A stretch of 64,000 nucleotides of DNA from an uncultured SAR86 cluster bacterium. GTDB taxonomy: Bacteria; Pseudomonadota; Gammaproteobacteria; Magnimaribacterales; AG-339-G14. Made by a program: the position numbers and the translations under genes. Under the pieces are notes generated by a model. It searched no databases. It was not told the DNA's origin and was given only the letters and a program-made list of their open reading frames with translations. Shown piece after piece: positions 1-9,409 of the stretch. Each line of letters starts with the position of its first letter. The first letter of the stretch is position 1. The stretch is taken from assembly GCA_902635045.1 (NCBI GenBank), contig CACPMT010000001.1, positions 280,993 to 344,992 of the forward strand, given 5' to 3'.

Positions 1-1
1 A

Positions 2-223
2 AAAGCACTTGGAGATGATATTCAAATAACAGATATCATGGATGAAGTCGCAGGAGTGTATCCAAAAATAATGCAAGAAGGGACCATGGACGCAGGCGCT
101 TGGAGTTGTGGAATGGTTGCAGGCTTGATACATGATATTCCAACTTGTTCTGATCTTGTCGAAAGAATTGTTTCAGATGCAGAAGAAATAATAAAAGCTA
201 GACTTTCAAAATTCGTTGCCTAG
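2..223 (+). CDS. Nitronate monooxygenase-like protein, C-terminal fragment
   Basis: The window opens inside this gene. The open frame runs from base 2 to a TAG at 221-223 and shows the last 73 residues. The stretch GAWSCGMVAGLIHDIPTC followed by a long amphipathic helix is typical of the C-terminus of nitronate monooxygenase (2-nitropropane dioxygenase) family flavoproteins, which oxidise nitronates with FMN. The catalytic half lies outside the window, so the substrate cannot be judged. It lies 7 bases upstream of the NUDIX gene on the same strand, so the two are probably co-transcribed. Confidence 0.7.
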   Translation, partial: KALGDDIQITDIMDEVAGVYPKIMQEGTMDAGAWSCGMVAGLIHDIPTCSDLVERIVSDAEEIIKARLSKFVA

Positions 224-230
224 TTTTTAA

Positions 231-1100
231 ATGGCTAAAGATCAAGAATTTCCTGAAATCTTGTCTAAACAAGAATCTGTAAATATTCAGAAAGCCGAGC
301 CTGGAGCGCCGCCCTCAGATCCTAAACCAGCAGCCACGGTGCTGTTGGTTAGGGCTCCTGAAAACGAAATTGAAGTATTTATGATTAAGAGGAATGCAAA
401 AACTAATTTTGGGGGAGCATGGGTTTTCCCTGGGGGCAAACTTGATCCGGTTGATGAAGAAATAGAAATAAATAGTTTTTGCTCGGGTTTAACTGATGAG
501 ATGGCTTCACAAATTATCAATGTCGAAAGCGGTGGGTTAAATTATTGGATAGCTTGCATAAGGGAATGTTTTGAAGAATGTGGCGTGTTACTTGCTTACA
601 GAGAAAATGGCAATTTATTTGGCGCTTCAGATACAGAAGAGACAAAAATATTAGCCTCATATAGAGATAGACTAAATAATGGCGAGCCAGTTTTGTTAGA
701 GCTGTGTAAAGAATTAAATCTTAAATTAGCAGTTGATAGGTTAGCCTATGTATCACATTGGATTACACCTAAAATGGAAATGAAGCGTTATAGCACAAGA
801 TTTTTTATTGCTTTGGCGCCATCAGATCAAAAAGCAATACATGATGGAAGCGAAGGCGTAGAAAGCACATGGATAACTCCAGAAAATGCTATCAAAGGCG
901 GTGAAAAAGGCAATTTTCCAATAATATTACCGACAATAAGAAATCTTGAGGCAATAGTAGGATTCACATCGACTAACGAGTTATTGGAAAATAAAATTAA
1001 GTGTCAAAGCGAGGTTTCATCAATTGAACCAAAATTTTTTATGAAAGACGGAAAAATGATAGGTTTGCTTCCAGGCGATGAAGGTTATGAAGATCATTGA
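231..1100 (+). CDS. NUDIX hydrolase of the NUDT19-like type
   Basis: This is a 289-residue NUDIX protein. The family hydrolyses nucleoside-diphosphate-linked compounds, and NUDT19-type members act on coenzyme A derivatives. The NUDIX box is split: WVFPGGKLDPVDEE lies near residue 70, and the helix half RECFEECGVLLA follows about 45 residues later. This insertion inside the box is the hallmark of the NUDT19-like subfamily and argues against MutT or ADP-ribose pyrophosphatase. The N-terminal 30 residues are low-complexity and proline-rich. It follows the nitronate monooxygenase-like gene by 7 bases and overlaps the next gene by 23 bases. The substrate is inferred from the subfamily only. Confidence 0.82.
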   Translation: MAKDQEFPEILSKQESVNIQKAEPGAPPSDPKPAATVLLVRAPENEIEVFMIKRNAKTNFGGAWVFPGGKLDPVDEEIEINSFCSGLTDEMASQIINVESGGLNYWIACIRECFEECGVLLAYRENGNLFGASDTEETKILASYRDRLNNGEPVLLELCKELNLKLAVDRLAYVSHWITPKMEMKRYSTRFFIALAPSDQKAIHDGSEGVESTWITPENAIKGGEKGNFPIILPTIRNLEAIVGFTSTNELLENKIKCQSEVSSIEPKFFMKDGKMIGLLPGDEGYEDH

Positions 1101-1902
1101 AATTTCACCTTTGGTAAGAAGAATTACTGCTGACAATGGAGGGGTATTTACAGGTGGGGGTACCAATACATATTTAGTTGGTCATCAAGAAATTACAGTC
1201 ATTGATCCAGGCCCTGCTTCACCAGAGCATGTAGAGAATATCGCAAAAATTTGTGGAGAAGATATTAAACAAATTTTAGTCACTCACACCCATAACGATC
1301 ATTCTCCAGGTGCAAAATTACTTCATCAAAGGACAGCTGCACCCATTATGGGTATGTATCCTTTGCATAAGGAAATGCAAGACCCTACTTTCAAGACAAA
1401 AAAAGAATTGAAACACGGTGATGAAATTAACGAAGCAGAATATACTTTGAAAGTTATTCATACCCCTGGGCACGCTTCCAATCATCTTTGTTTTTTGCTT
1501 GAAGAAGAAAAGTTAATATTTACTGGTGATCATATTATGGATGGATCTACTGTAGTCATAGCTCCTCCTGATGGAAATATGAAGCAATATATTGATTCTT
1601 TAGAATTATTAAAAGAAATAGATTTAAAATATATTGCTCCTGGACACGGTAACGTTTTAGAAAATCCTCATTCAGTAGTTGATTGGATTGTTGGCCATAG
1701 AATGTATCGAGAAAAAAAAGTGATTGATTCAATTACTGAAGCATCTAAAGCAACGATTGATGAACTTATTTACTCTGTTTACGACGATGTTGATAAGAAT
1801 TTATATGGAATAGCTAAATATTCTCTTGAGGCACATCTTAATAAACTCATTGAAGAAGATAGAGTTCTTAAAGACCAAGATAATTATTACTGGAAAGGTT
1901 AA
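1078..1902 (+). CDS. LACTB2-like metallo-beta-lactamase-fold hydrolase
   Basis: The 274-residue protein carries the metal motif THTHNDHSPG (His70, His72, Asp74, His75), a later TPGHASNH and FTGDHIMDG, and a C-terminal winged-helix segment after about residue 220. That domain order matches LACTB2 and related cytosolic hydrolases, whose human member is an endoribonuclease; many bacterial members are of unknown substrate. The start is uncertain. ATG at 1078 overlaps the NUDIX gene by 23 bases and a second in-frame ATG lies at 1087; neither has a well-spaced ribosome site. It is the last gene of a plus-strand run and converges on msrA with a 35-base gap. Confidence 0.78.
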   Translation: MKVMKIIEISPLVRRITADNGGVFTGGGTNTYLVGHQEITVIDPGPASPEHVENIAKICGEDIKQILVTHTHNDHSPGAKLLHQRTAAPIMGMYPLHKEMQDPTFKTKKELKHGDEINEAEYTLKVIHTPGHASNHLCFLLEEEKLIFTGDHIMDGSTVVIAPPDGNMKQYIDSLELLKEIDLKYIAPGHGNVLENPHSVVDWIVGHRMYREKKVIDSITEASKATIDELIYSVYDDVDKNLYGIAKYSLEAHLNKLIEEDRVLKDQDNYYWKG

Positions 1903-1937
1903 AAAATATAATCTCAAGAAGCAAATTAGCTAGTTTT

Positions 1938-2567
1938 TTAATCTTTAAAATTTACTCCACAACCACCATGTCCGCAGTAACCATTAGGATTTTTTGCTAG
2001 ATATTGTTGATGATAGCTCTCAGCATAAAATTCTTCTGAGACGGGTAAGATTTCGGTAACAATTTGACCGAATCCTTTAGCATCAAGCTTAGTTTGGTAG
2101 ATATCTTTTGTTTTAAGTGCCAATTCCTCTTGAGTTTTATCTAAAAAATAAATACCAGATCTATATTGCGTTCCTATGTCGCCACCTTGACGCATGAATT
2201 GGGTAGGATCATGTCCTTCCCAAAAAACTTGCAGCAATTTTTCTAAATTAGATTCATCTTCATATGTCACAAAAACAATTTCCGAATGCGCAGTTAATCC
2301 TGAACAAACTTCTTCATAGGTAGGATTTTGAGTATAGCCAGCGGCATAGCCAACGCCAGTAACTTTTACACAATCCAAATCCCAAAACATTTTTTCAGCC
2401 CCCCAGAAACAACCCATTCCAAAAAGAATTCTTGGTTTGTCTATAGACATACACTCTGACATAGGTGCGCCAGTTACAAAATGATTTTCTGGACTATAAA
2501 TTGGCTGCCTTCTACCTGGAAGACAATCTTCTTCTGAAGGCATTTCTAAGCTTTTAAATCTAAACAT
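1938..2567 (-). CDS. msrA: Peptide methionine sulfoxide reductase A
   Basis: MsrA reduces methionine-S-sulfoxide in proteins using a catalytic cysteine recycled by thioredoxin. The active-site motif GMGCFWGAEKMFW is present near residue 50, and the C-terminus ends in GYCGHGGCGV, supplying recycling cysteines. The 209-residue length and the long N-terminal extension before the catalytic motif match the E. coli form. The start codon touches the acs stop codon, so the gene is probably translated from the same transcript as acs. Repair of oxidised protein is expected to matter for a surface-ocean aerobe, but that is context only. Confidence 0.93.
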   Translation of the reverse strand: MFRFKSLEMPSEEDCLPGRRQPIYSPENHFVTGAPMSECMSIDKPRILFGMGCFWGAEKMFWDLDCVKVTGVGYAAGYTQNPTYEEVCSGLTAHSEIVFVTYEDESNLEKLLQVFWEGHDPTQFMRQGGDIGTQYRSGIYFLDKTQEELALKTKDIYQTKLDAKGFGQIVTEILPVSEEFYAESYHQQYLAKNPNGYCGHGGCGVNFKD

Positions 2568-4496
2568 TTATTTATTTAATCTTTCTTTTATTAGTATGTC
2601 TACGATACTTGGATCTGCAAGCGTTGTAGTATCTCCTAAATTATTTAATTCATTCTCAGCAATTTTTCTTAAAATCCTTCGCATGATTTTTCCTGATCTA
2701 GTTTTTGGTAAATCATAACAAAACTGTATGGAATCAGGTTTAGCAATTGGTCCAATTTCTTTAACAATAATATCAACTAACTCCCTTGTTATTTTATCGG
2801 ATGGATTTGCTTCTTTCATGAGATTTACATAACAGTAAATACCTTGCCCTTTAATCTCATGTTCAAAGCCAACTACCGCCGCTTCTGCAACCGATTCATG
2901 CAAGACTAAAGCGCTTTCTATTTCTGCAGTACCTAGTCTGTGACCAGAAACATTTAAGACATCATCAACTCTTCCAGTAATTCTATAAAAACCATCGGCA
3001 TCTCTTTCCGCACCATCACCAGTAAAATAATAACCTTTGTAATTAGAATAGTAAGTATCAACGCACCTTTGATGATCTCCATAGACGGTTCTTATCTGAG
3101 AAGGCCAAGAACTTTTTATTACTAAGTTACCTCTTCCAGCACCTTCGACTTCTTTCCCTTGTTCGTCAATAAGTGCAGGGTCAATACCAAGAAACGGCTT
3201 GCCTGCACAACCAGGCTTTTGATTAGAAAAACCTGCTAAACCAGAAATCATTATGCTGCCAGTTTCGGTTTGCCACCAAGTATCAACGATTGGACATTTG
3301 CCTTTGCCTACTTCATGATAATACCATTCCCAAGCTTCTGGATTTATGGGTTCTCCTACCGTTCCTAGAACTTTTAATGAATCTCTAGAAGAGGATTTTA
3401 GCGGTGCATTACCATGTGCCATTAGTGCTCTTATCGCTGTGGGAGCAGTATAAAAAATATTAACCTGATATTTATCAATAACATTCCAAAATCTTGAAGT
3501 ATCTGGAAAAGTTGGTATGCCCTCGAACATTAAGGTTGTTGAAGCATTAGCTAGGGGCCCATAAACAATATAAGTGTGACCTGTTACCCAGCCTACATCT
3601 GCTGTACACCAATAAATACTGTCTTCTTCTAAATTAAAAATATATTTATGACTTAAAGCAGCGCCTAATAAATATCCTGCAGTTGTATGTAAAACTCCTT
3701 TGGGCTTACCTGTAGACCCCGAGGTATAAAGGATAAATAATGGATCTTCAGCATCCATTTCTTCGCACGGACATTCTTCATCGAAAGAGTCAATAACTTC
3801 GTAATAATCAATATCAATTTTATTATTCTTAAAAAGAAGGTTGTTTGTTCTATTAATTACCACGACACTATGAACATCGGGACAATCTTGTAAAGCACTA
3901 TCTACATTATTTTTAAGCGGGATTAGTTTTCCCCCTCTTATACCCTCATTCGCTGTAATGACGCTTGTACAATTTGAATCTAAGATTCTGTCTTTTAATG
4001 ACTCTATTGAAAATCCGCCAAAAACAACTGAATGAATCGCACCAATTCTTGCACACGCCAACATTGCATAAGCAGCTTCAGGAATCATCGGCATATAAAT
4101 ACAAACTCTATCCCCTTTTTTAATTTTTCTAGATTTTAGAAGATTTGCAAATTTACAAACATTTTTATGAAGTTCTTCAAAAGATATTTTTTTTGTATCT
4201 TTAGGATCATCGCCTTCCCAAATTATCGCAGTTTTATTGCTATGACTTTTAAGATGACGATCAACACAATTGAAGCAAGCATTTAATTTTCCATTTTTGA
4301 ACCATTCAACTTTACCTTCTTCTAAATTTGAAGATGCGACTTCATCCCAGCTAGAAAACCAATCTAGAGTTGCTTCTGCTTTCTCTTTCCAAAACTTTTT
4401 TGGATTGTTAACTGATTCAAGATAATCTGTCTCAAAATCTTCTTCAGCTATAATAGAGTTTTTCTTTTGTCTCTCGGTTACTGAATATATTTTCAT
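2568..4496 (-). CDS. acs: Acetyl-CoA synthetase (AMP-forming)
   Basis: This 642-residue enzyme activates acetate to acetyl-CoA through acetyl-AMP. Seen in the sequence: the P-loop-like [12 protein letters not shown] near residue 265, the hinge region [10 protein letters not shown], and the C-terminal [11 protein letters not shown], which contains the lysine that is acetylated in the family to switch the enzyme off. Length is normal for Acs. The start is taken at the ATG at 4496; a TTG directly upstream is in frame but less likely. It sits 23 bases after folK and directly before msrA on the minus strand. Confidence 0.95.
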   Translation of the reverse strand: MKIYSVTERQKKNSIIAEEDFETDYLESVNNPKKFWKEKAEATLDWFSSWDEVASSNLEEGKVEWFKNGKLNACFNCVDRHLKSHSNKTAIIWEGDDPKDTKKISFEELHKNVCKFANLLKSRKIKKGDRVCIYMPMIPEAAYAMLACARIGAIHSVVFGGFSIESLKDRILDSNCTSVITANEGIRGGKLIPLKNNVDSALQDCPDVHSVVVINRTNNLLFKNNKIDIDYYEVIDSFDEECPCEEMDAEDPLFILYTSGSTGKPKGVLHTTAGYLLGAALSHKYIFNLEEDSIYWCTADVGWVTGHTYIVYGPLANASTTLMFEGIPTFPDTSRFWNVIDKYQVNIFYTAPTAIRALMAHGNAPLKSSSRDSLKVLGTVGEPINPEAWEWYYHEVGKGKCPIVDTWWQTETGSIMISGLAGFSNQKPGCAGKPFLGIDPALIDEQGKEVEGAGRGNLVIKSSWPSQIRTVYGDHQRCVDTYYSNYKGYYFTGDGAERDADGFYRITGRVDDVLNVSGHRLGTAEIESALVLHESVAEAAVVGFEHEIKGQGIYCYVNLMKEANPSDKITRELVDIIVKEIGPIAKPDSIQFCYDLPKTRSGKIMRRILRKIAENELNNLGDTTTLADPSIVDILIKERLNK

Positions 4497-4519
4497 CAAA
4501 TAATTTTATCTTGAAAGTT

Positions 4520-4960
4520 TTAGGCAAATCTAAAATTTTTAAATTCCTCTGCCTGACAATTTATTTCCTTCAAAGGTTTAATAAAAAAATCTCGGTTTTG
4601 CCAATCATAATGAGGTATTTTCAACTTAGAAGTATTTATTTTTTCATTATCAAAAAAAACAATATCTATATCAATCGTGCGCGGTTTCATATGTGAATTT
4701 TTATTCCTTTTAAGCTTTTTTTCAATTTGTTGAAATTGGTCAAGCAATTCGAGAGGCAGAAGTTTTGTTTCAACTTCCAATGCAAGATTAAAAAAAAATG
4801 GTTGTTTAACAGGACCATAGGCTTTAGATTTAAAAATCTTGCTTTTTTTTATAATTCTTGTTCGTGGAATTTCATTTATTTCTAACCTTGCATTGGAAAG
4901 ATTTTTATATCTATTACCTAGATTAGTTCCTAAAACTAAATAAGCAGTATGAAAAGACAT
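4520..4960 (-). CDS. folK: 2-amino-4-hydroxy-6-hydroxymethyldihydropteridine pyrophosphokinase
   Basis: FolK transfers pyrophosphate from ATP to hydroxymethyl-dihydropterin in folate synthesis. The N-terminal YLVLGTNLGNRYKNL and the diagnostic KPRTIDIDIVFFD (metal-binding aspartates) are visible. At 146 residues it is slightly shorter than the E. coli enzyme (about 159). Its start codon overlaps the dksA stop codon by one base (TAATG), so translation is probably coupled. In many gammaproteobacteria dksA, pcnB, folK and panBC lie together. Here pcnB is absent from the interval and panBC lies about 46 kb away. Confidence 0.92.
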   Translation of the reverse strand: MSFHTAYLVLGTNLGNRYKNLSNARLEINEIPRTRIIKKSKIFKSKAYGPVKQPFFFNLALEVETKLLPLELLDQFQQIEKKLKRNKNSHMKPRTIDIDIVFFDNEKINTSKLKIPHYDWQNRDFFIKPLKEINCQAEEFKNFRFA

Positions 4961-5565
4961 TAACCAAATTGTTGTTTTTCTTTGATTTCATCTACAGTTT
5001 TACAATCAATGCATTGTGTAGCGGTAGGCCTTGCTTCTAGGCGCTTTATTCCAATTTCTACTCCACAAGTTTCACAAAAACCATAAAGATCGTCTTCTAT
5101 ATCTTTTAAAGATAGTTCAATTTTAGAAATCAGTTTTCTTTCTCTCTCTCGTTTTCTTAACTCGAGCATAAATTCTTCTTCTTTCGATGCTCTATCTAGG
5201 GAATCGGGAAAGTTACTTTGATCTTGTTGAATTAATTTTTCAGTTTTCTCTTGTTCACTATCCAAAGCATTTTTCCAAGAATTTAAAATATTAATAAAAT
5301 GTTTTTGCTGAGATTTATTCATATATTTCTCAGTCTTAGAAATTTTATAAGGAACAAACGACTTGGCAAAAGAATCGTAATCTGATGGATTTACTATTGT
5401 CTTTTTTAAAGACGATTTTCTTTTGGCTGTGATTTTTTTTGTAGTAGATTTCTTTTTTGCTACGACTTTCTTCTTTAAGACTTTCTTCTTAACAGGTTTT
5501 TTCTTAGAAGGAGCTTTAATACTTTTAGTATTTTTAGATGTAACTTTTTTCTTTGCGGCAGCCAT
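4960..5565 (-). CDS. dksA: RNA polymerase-binding factor DksA with a lysine-rich N-terminal tail
   Basis: DksA binds the secondary channel of RNA polymerase and, with ppGpp, retunes rRNA and amino-acid promoters. The core is intact: the coiled-coil tip motif DSLDRAS (DxxDxA), the segment EARPTATQCIDCK, and a zinc finger with CETC and CIDC. The total is 201 residues against about 150 in E. coli. The extra length is an N-terminal tail of roughly 60 residues made mostly of Lys, Ala, Ser, Thr and Val, resembling a histone H1-type tail. The core begins around YMNKSQQKHF. The tail should be disordered and could bind nucleic acid; that is inference. Confidence 0.93.
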   Translation of the reverse strand: MAAAKKKVTSKNTKSIKAPSKKKPVKKKVLKKKVVAKKKSTTKKITAKRKSSLKKTIVNPSDYDSFAKSFVPYKISKTEKYMNKSQQKHFINILNSWKNALDSEQEKTEKLIQQDQSNFPDSLDRASKEEEFMLELRKRERERKLISKIELSLKDIEDDLYGFCETCGVEIGIKRLEARPTATQCIDCKTVDEIKEKQQFG

Positions 5566-5622
5566 AATTATTTAGAGGGAAAGAAATTTATCAAATACAA
5601 AGAAATCTTGCTACTTATTTCT

Positions 5623-6621
5623 TTACATTTTTTCAAATAATTCTTTATTCCTTATGTAATCTTGATCAGGCAATCTTGGCCCGAAGTTTTCCACTCCTTT
5701 TGAGGCTAAAAAACAACCAAATTTTGCCGAGATTTCATATTCGAAACCATTAGAAAGCTGATGAAGTACTCCTCCAGCAAACATATCTCCTGCACCATTG
5801 GTGTCAATAGCGTTAGCTGGGAAACCTTTAATTGAAATTTTTTTATCTTTCGATAATACTACCGCGCCTTTTTTTCCTAAAGTCACAAATGAAGTGTTAG
5901 AGAACTTATTTAATTCTTCTAAAGCAGCATCTAAGTTTGAAGAATTTGAGAACGTTTTTGCTTCTTCTTCATTACAAAATAAAAAGTCTATTTTGTATTC
6001 CATCCATTCTAATAACCTATCTTTAAAATTAGTTACGATGAAAGAATCAGATAGACTTACTGCAATTTTTGTATCGCTTTTTTTTGCAATTTCTATAATT
6101 TTTTTTGTTGTTTCAAAGTTACTATCAGAAGAAACTAAATATGCTTCTAGATAAACAATTTCAGCTTCTTCAATCATATTTTCATCTAAATCACTGATCT
6201 TGAGTTCAGAGCTAATCCCTAAAAAGGTGCTCATCGTTCTTTCTGCATCTGGACTAACCATAACTAGGCAACTTCCTGAAACTCCTTTATCAAGTGACAT
6301 ACATTTGTTTTTGATATTTGCTCCAATCAGATTATCGACATAAAATTTTCCATTAAGGTCATTTGCAACTTTGCCAATAAAACTGCAGCTAGAGCCAAGA
6401 ATTGAAGCTGCATAAATTGTATTGGTAGATGAGCCGCCACAAGCATCTTCGCTTGAACCATATAACTGTGTTAATTTTTCATATATCTGATTTTGTGTTT
6501 CTTGGTCCTTAAGGTCCATTGACCCTTTTTTTAATTTCAGCTCCTCTAAAAGATTATCTTCGATTGAAAATTGACGATCTACTAGCGCAGCTCCGACACC
6601 CAAGACATTAATTTTTTTCAT
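5623..6621 (-). CDS. PfkB-family carbohydrate/nucleoside kinase, probably adenosine kinase-like
   Basis: This is a 332-residue ribokinase-fold kinase. The C-terminal signature DTNGAGDMFAGG holds the catalytic Asp and anion hole, and the N-terminal substrate region GGSSTNTIYAASILG is the family's glycine-rich lid motif. The overall pattern and length resemble bacterial PfkB proteins annotated as adenosine kinases, but adenosine specificity cannot be proven by eye. Sugar kinase activity is the alternative. It overlaps the end of thiE by 14 bases and precedes dksA by 57 bases, so it probably belongs to the thiD-thiE transcript. Confidence 0.8.
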   Translation of the reverse strand: MKKINVLGVGAALVDRQFSIEDNLLEELKLKKGSMDLKDQETQNQIYEKLTQLYGSSEDACGGSSTNTIYAASILGSSCSFIGKVANDLNGKFYVDNLIGANIKNKCMSLDKGVSGSCLVMVSPDAERTMSTFLGISSELKISDLDENMIEEAEIVYLEAYLVSSDSNFETTKKIIEIAKKSDTKIAVSLSDSFIVTNFKDRLLEWMEYKIDFLFCNEEEAKTFSNSSNLDAALEELNKFSNTSFVTLGKKGAVVLSKDKKISIKGFPANAIDTNGAGDMFAGGVLHQLSNGFEYEISAKFGCFLASKGVENFGPRLPDQDYIRNKELFEKM

Positions 6622-7240
6622 TTAAATTTTTAATAATATTTTCAACATCTTTCTTAAAAAAAATTCCTTTAGACATAGCGATTGTCTCATAACCTAGAGA
6701 TAATACTGAATCCATATTTTGATAATTAATTCCTCCAATCGCAACCAATGGCTTTGATGTTATTGATAAAGGAAAAGATTTGTCTCCATCTTCCAAGAAA
6801 CTGACATTCTCCTTTGTCTCTGATTTAAAAAATGCACCAATACCTAAATAATTCCAAGTTATTAAATCCTCTGGAGGATTCTTTATTAATTTGCAATCCC
6901 ACTTACACGAAAGCCCTTTTATATAATCAGAGTTGATCATATCTTTATGCTCTTTGATAAATTTTAAATTTTTAGAGTTTAGATAGTCTTCCATTCCTAG
7001 GTGAAATCCATCCGCACCTATTTCAATAGCAATCTTTGGACTGTCGTTAATTATTAATTTTCCATTATTCTTATTAATAACTTCCAGCATAATACTGGCA
7101 TTAATTTTCATTTGTTCTTCACTTAACCCTTTTTCTCTATATTGAAAAAGTTTTATGCCCATACTCAACATTTTTTCTATTTCTTTAATCAGTTTTTCAA
7201 AATTTACACCTGACGGTGTAATAGCATAAATAGATTTCAT
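6608..7240 (-). CDS. thiE: Thiamine-phosphate synthase
   Basis: ThiE joins HMP-pyrophosphate and thiazole phosphate to give thiamine phosphate. Visible TIM-barrel motifs are KLFQYREKG near residue 35, a phosphate/Mg region FHLGMEDY near residue 80, and VAIGGINYQNM near residue 170. Two positions are unusual: the usual INDR is INDS and LGQED is LGMED, so residues around the pyrophosphate site differ from textbook enzymes. Its 210-residue length is normal. It overlaps thiD by 4 bases. No ThiC or ThiG lies in the window, so this may serve salvage as much as synthesis. Confidence 0.88.
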   Translation of the reverse strand: MKSIYAITPSGVNFEKLIKEIEKMLSMGIKLFQYREKGLSEEQMKINASIMLEVINKNNGKLIINDSPKIAIEIGADGFHLGMEDYLNSKNLKFIKEHKDMINSDYIKGLSCKWDCKLIKNPPEDLITWNYLGIGAFFKSETKENVSFLEDGDKSFPLSITSKPLVAIGGINYQNMDSVLSLGYETIAMSKGIFFKKDVENIIKNLNEKN

Positions 7241-7998
7241 TTTTTAAAATTTAATATATCTTGTCCTTTTGTTTTAATAGAATTTTTTACCAATTGGGAT
7301 AAAAATTTATGAGCTGAAGAACAAGAATCTTCAAAAGATTTTTTATTAACAAGGTTACATAAAATAGCAGTCGATAGGGCACATCCTGTTCCGTGAATAT
7401 TTTTCTTGAGATAAATTGACGAAGTTTCTTTGATAAGAAATCCATTTGAATAAAATGAGTTTATAATTTTATTTTTTTTTACTTTGCCGGTTACATAAAT
7501 ATTCTTAATTCCTTTATCAAAAAGAAATTTTATAGAATCTTCTTCAGATTTATTATTTGAAAGAATTTTTAATTCTTCAATATTTGGAGTAAGAAGGCTT
7601 GAATAAGGATAAAAAGAATCTCTGAAAAAACTTAAATCTCTTTTTTCAATAAATCTTCCCCCACCACCTGCATTGAAAATGGGATCAATTACAATGGGAA
7701 TTTTTGAACTAGAAATTATTTTTATAATTATCTTAGCTATATTTTTATTTGGTACAACACCAACTTTGATTCCAGACAAATTAGTACTTTTAACTATTTC
7801 ATCAATATTTTGTTCAAAAAATTTAATCTTAGTTGGATCTAATTTAAATAACTTTTTTGTTGTTTGAACTGTCTGACATGTAAGACAAGAAACGCAATGA
7901 AAATTAAAAAAATTTGAAGTCAGAATATCTGTTTGTAGGCCTGCTCCTCCTGAAGGGTCATGTCCAGAAATTGATAAAATAACTTCCTTTTTATTCAT
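7237..7998 (-). CDS. thiD: Hydroxymethylpyrimidine / phosphomethylpyrimidine kinase
   Basis: ThiD phosphorylates HMP twice to HMP-PP for thiamine synthesis. The N-terminal SGHDPSGGAGLQTDI and the C-terminal IHGTGCALSTAI (catalytic Cys/anion hole) are diagnostic. Length 253 residues is normal for a single-domain ThiD. It is the first gene of the minus-strand run thiD-thiE-PfkB kinase and is divergent from argC across a 49-base gap, so both promoters must sit in that gap or inside the opposing gene. Confidence 0.92.
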   Translation of the reverse strand: MNKKEVILSISGHDPSGGAGLQTDILTSNFFNFHCVSCLTCQTVQTTKKLFKLDPTKIKFFEQNIDEIVKSTNLSGIKVGVVPNKNIAKIIIKIISSSKIPIVIDPIFNAGGGGRFIEKRDLSFFRDSFYPYSSLLTPNIEELKILSNNKSEEDSIKFLFDKGIKNIYVTGKVKKNKIINSFYSNGFLIKETSSIYLKKNIHGTGCALSTAILCNLVNKKSFEDSCSSAHKFLSQLVKNSIKTKGQDILNFKK

Positions 7999-8047
7999 AA
8001 TTTTTTAATTATAATGCCGCTCTAATAAAGTTAGGATAGTATAAGAA

Positions 8048-9058
8048 ATGGACAAGAAAAATGTTGGAATAGTTGGCGCAACTGGATACGTTGGGGAAGA
8101 GCTTTTGTCTATTTTAGATAACCATGAGAAGGTAAATGTTTCCTTTGTATCTTCACATAATAATCAAGGGAAAATGCTTTTTGAAATCACAAAAAAATTT
8201 TCAAATATAGAAAATTTAACTCTTGATTCAGTAGAAAATATTAAAAATTATGATTTAGATTTAGTTTTTTTTGCGACTAAGCATAATTTTTCGATGAATT
8301 ATGTACCTTTTTTGATTGAAAATGGAATCAAAGTAATAGATTTGTCTGCAGACTTTAGATTCGTTGATGAGCATATTTGGGAAAAAGCATATGGAGAGAA
8401 GCATTCTGCTCCAGAATTGCTTAATCAATCTGTATACGGTTTACCTGAATTTAATGCTGAAAAGATAAAAAAAAGTGACTTAGTTGCAGTTCCCGGGTGT
8501 TATCCAACAGCAAGTATATTAGGTATTTTGCCTTTATTAGATTACATAAAGTCTAATTCTACAATTATTTTAGATGTTAAATCCGGAATAAGTGGAGCAG
8601 GAAGAAATTCCGTAGAGAGCTCATTAGAAAATGATTTGAAAAATAACTTTAAAGCGTATTCCCCTGAGTTTCACAGGCATATGCCAGAAATAAAGTCATT
8701 TTTAGCTTCAATAAAAGGTACAGATAATAAGATTGTTTTTACTCCTCATTTATTGCCTTTATTTAGAGGAGAATATATAACTGCTTACATAGAAGTTGAA
8801 AAATTTAATCAAGACCTTAATGTTTGTTACGAAAAATACTATAATGAAAGTAAATTTGTTAGGGTTTTAAAAAAAGGTACAATACCTGAAGTAGCAAAGG
8901 TACAAAATACAAATTTCTGTGATATTGGTGTTTTTAAAAATGAAAACAGTATCGTAGTTCATTCAGTAATTGATAATTTGATAAAAGGTGCAGCAGGACA
9001 AGCAATTCAATGTTTGAATTTAATGATAGGCGAAAAAGAAGAATATAATTTAAACTAA
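8048..9058 (+). CDS. argC: N-acetyl-gamma-glutamyl-phosphate reductase
   Basis: ArgC reduces N-acetylglutamyl phosphate with NADPH, the third step of arginine synthesis. Seen: the nucleotide-binding start VGIVGATGYVGEELL, the catalytic cysteine in VPGCYPTAS near residue 150, and SGISGAGRNSVE plus the His-rich FHRHMPEI downstream. Length 336 is typical. It is followed after 3 bases by erpA. The previous enzyme of the pathway, argB, lies about 35 kb away in the same window rather than next to it. Confidence 0.95.
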   Translation: MDKKNVGIVGATGYVGEELLSILDNHEKVNVSFVSSHNNQGKMLFEITKKFSNIENLTLDSVENIKNYDLDLVFFATKHNFSMNYVPFLIENGIKVIDLSADFRFVDEHIWEKAYGEKHSAPELLNQSVYGLPEFNAEKIKKSDLVAVPGCYPTASILGILPLLDYIKSNSTIILDVKSGISGAGRNSVESSLENDLKNNFKAYSPEFHRHMPEIKSFLASIKGTDNKIVFTPHLLPLFRGEYITAYIEVEKFNQDLNVCYEKYYNESKFVRVLKKGTIPEVAKVQNTNFCDIGVFKNENSIVVHSVIDNLIKGAAGQAIQCLNLMIGEKEEYNLN

Positions 9059-9061
9059 ATC

Positions 9062-9409
9062 ATGGTAGAAAAATATAAACCTCAAGAACTTAATGTTTCT
9101 GATCAAGCAATTGCAAAAATTAAAAGTCTCCTTGATGAAGAAACAAGAGATAATCTGTCTTTAAGAGTATTTGTTACAGGAGGGGGGTGCTCAGGATTCC
9201 AATATGGTTTTAAATTAGACGATGAACTAGATACTGAAGATACAACAATATTAAATAGCGGAGTTACAGTTGTTATAGATTCCTTAAGTATGCAATATAT
9301 TTATGGATCAACGCTTGATTACACAGAAGATTTAGAAGGATCCAAATTTATAATAGACAATCCTAATGCTTTAACGACATGTGGCTGTGGATCTTCTTTT
9401 TCTATCTAG
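9062..9409 (+). CDS. erpA: Iron-sulfur cluster insertion protein ErpA
   Basis: ErpA is an A-type carrier that delivers Fe-S clusters to apo-enzymes such as IspG/IspH. The three cluster cysteines are visible in [11 protein letters not shown] and in the C-terminal TTCGCGSSF. At 115 residues with no extra domain it matches ErpA/IscA. ErpA rather than IscA is preferred because of the neighbouring anmK, mepM-like and tyrS genes, an arrangement common in gammaproteobacteria, and because no isc genes are nearby. Its stop overlaps the anmK stop by 4 bases on the opposite strand. Confidence 0.88.
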   Translation: MVEKYKPQELNVSDQAIAKIKSLLDEETRDNLSLRVFVTGGGCSGFQYGFKLDDELDTEDTTILNSGVTVVIDSLSMQYIYGSTLDYTEDLEGSKFIIDNPNALTTCGCGSSFSI

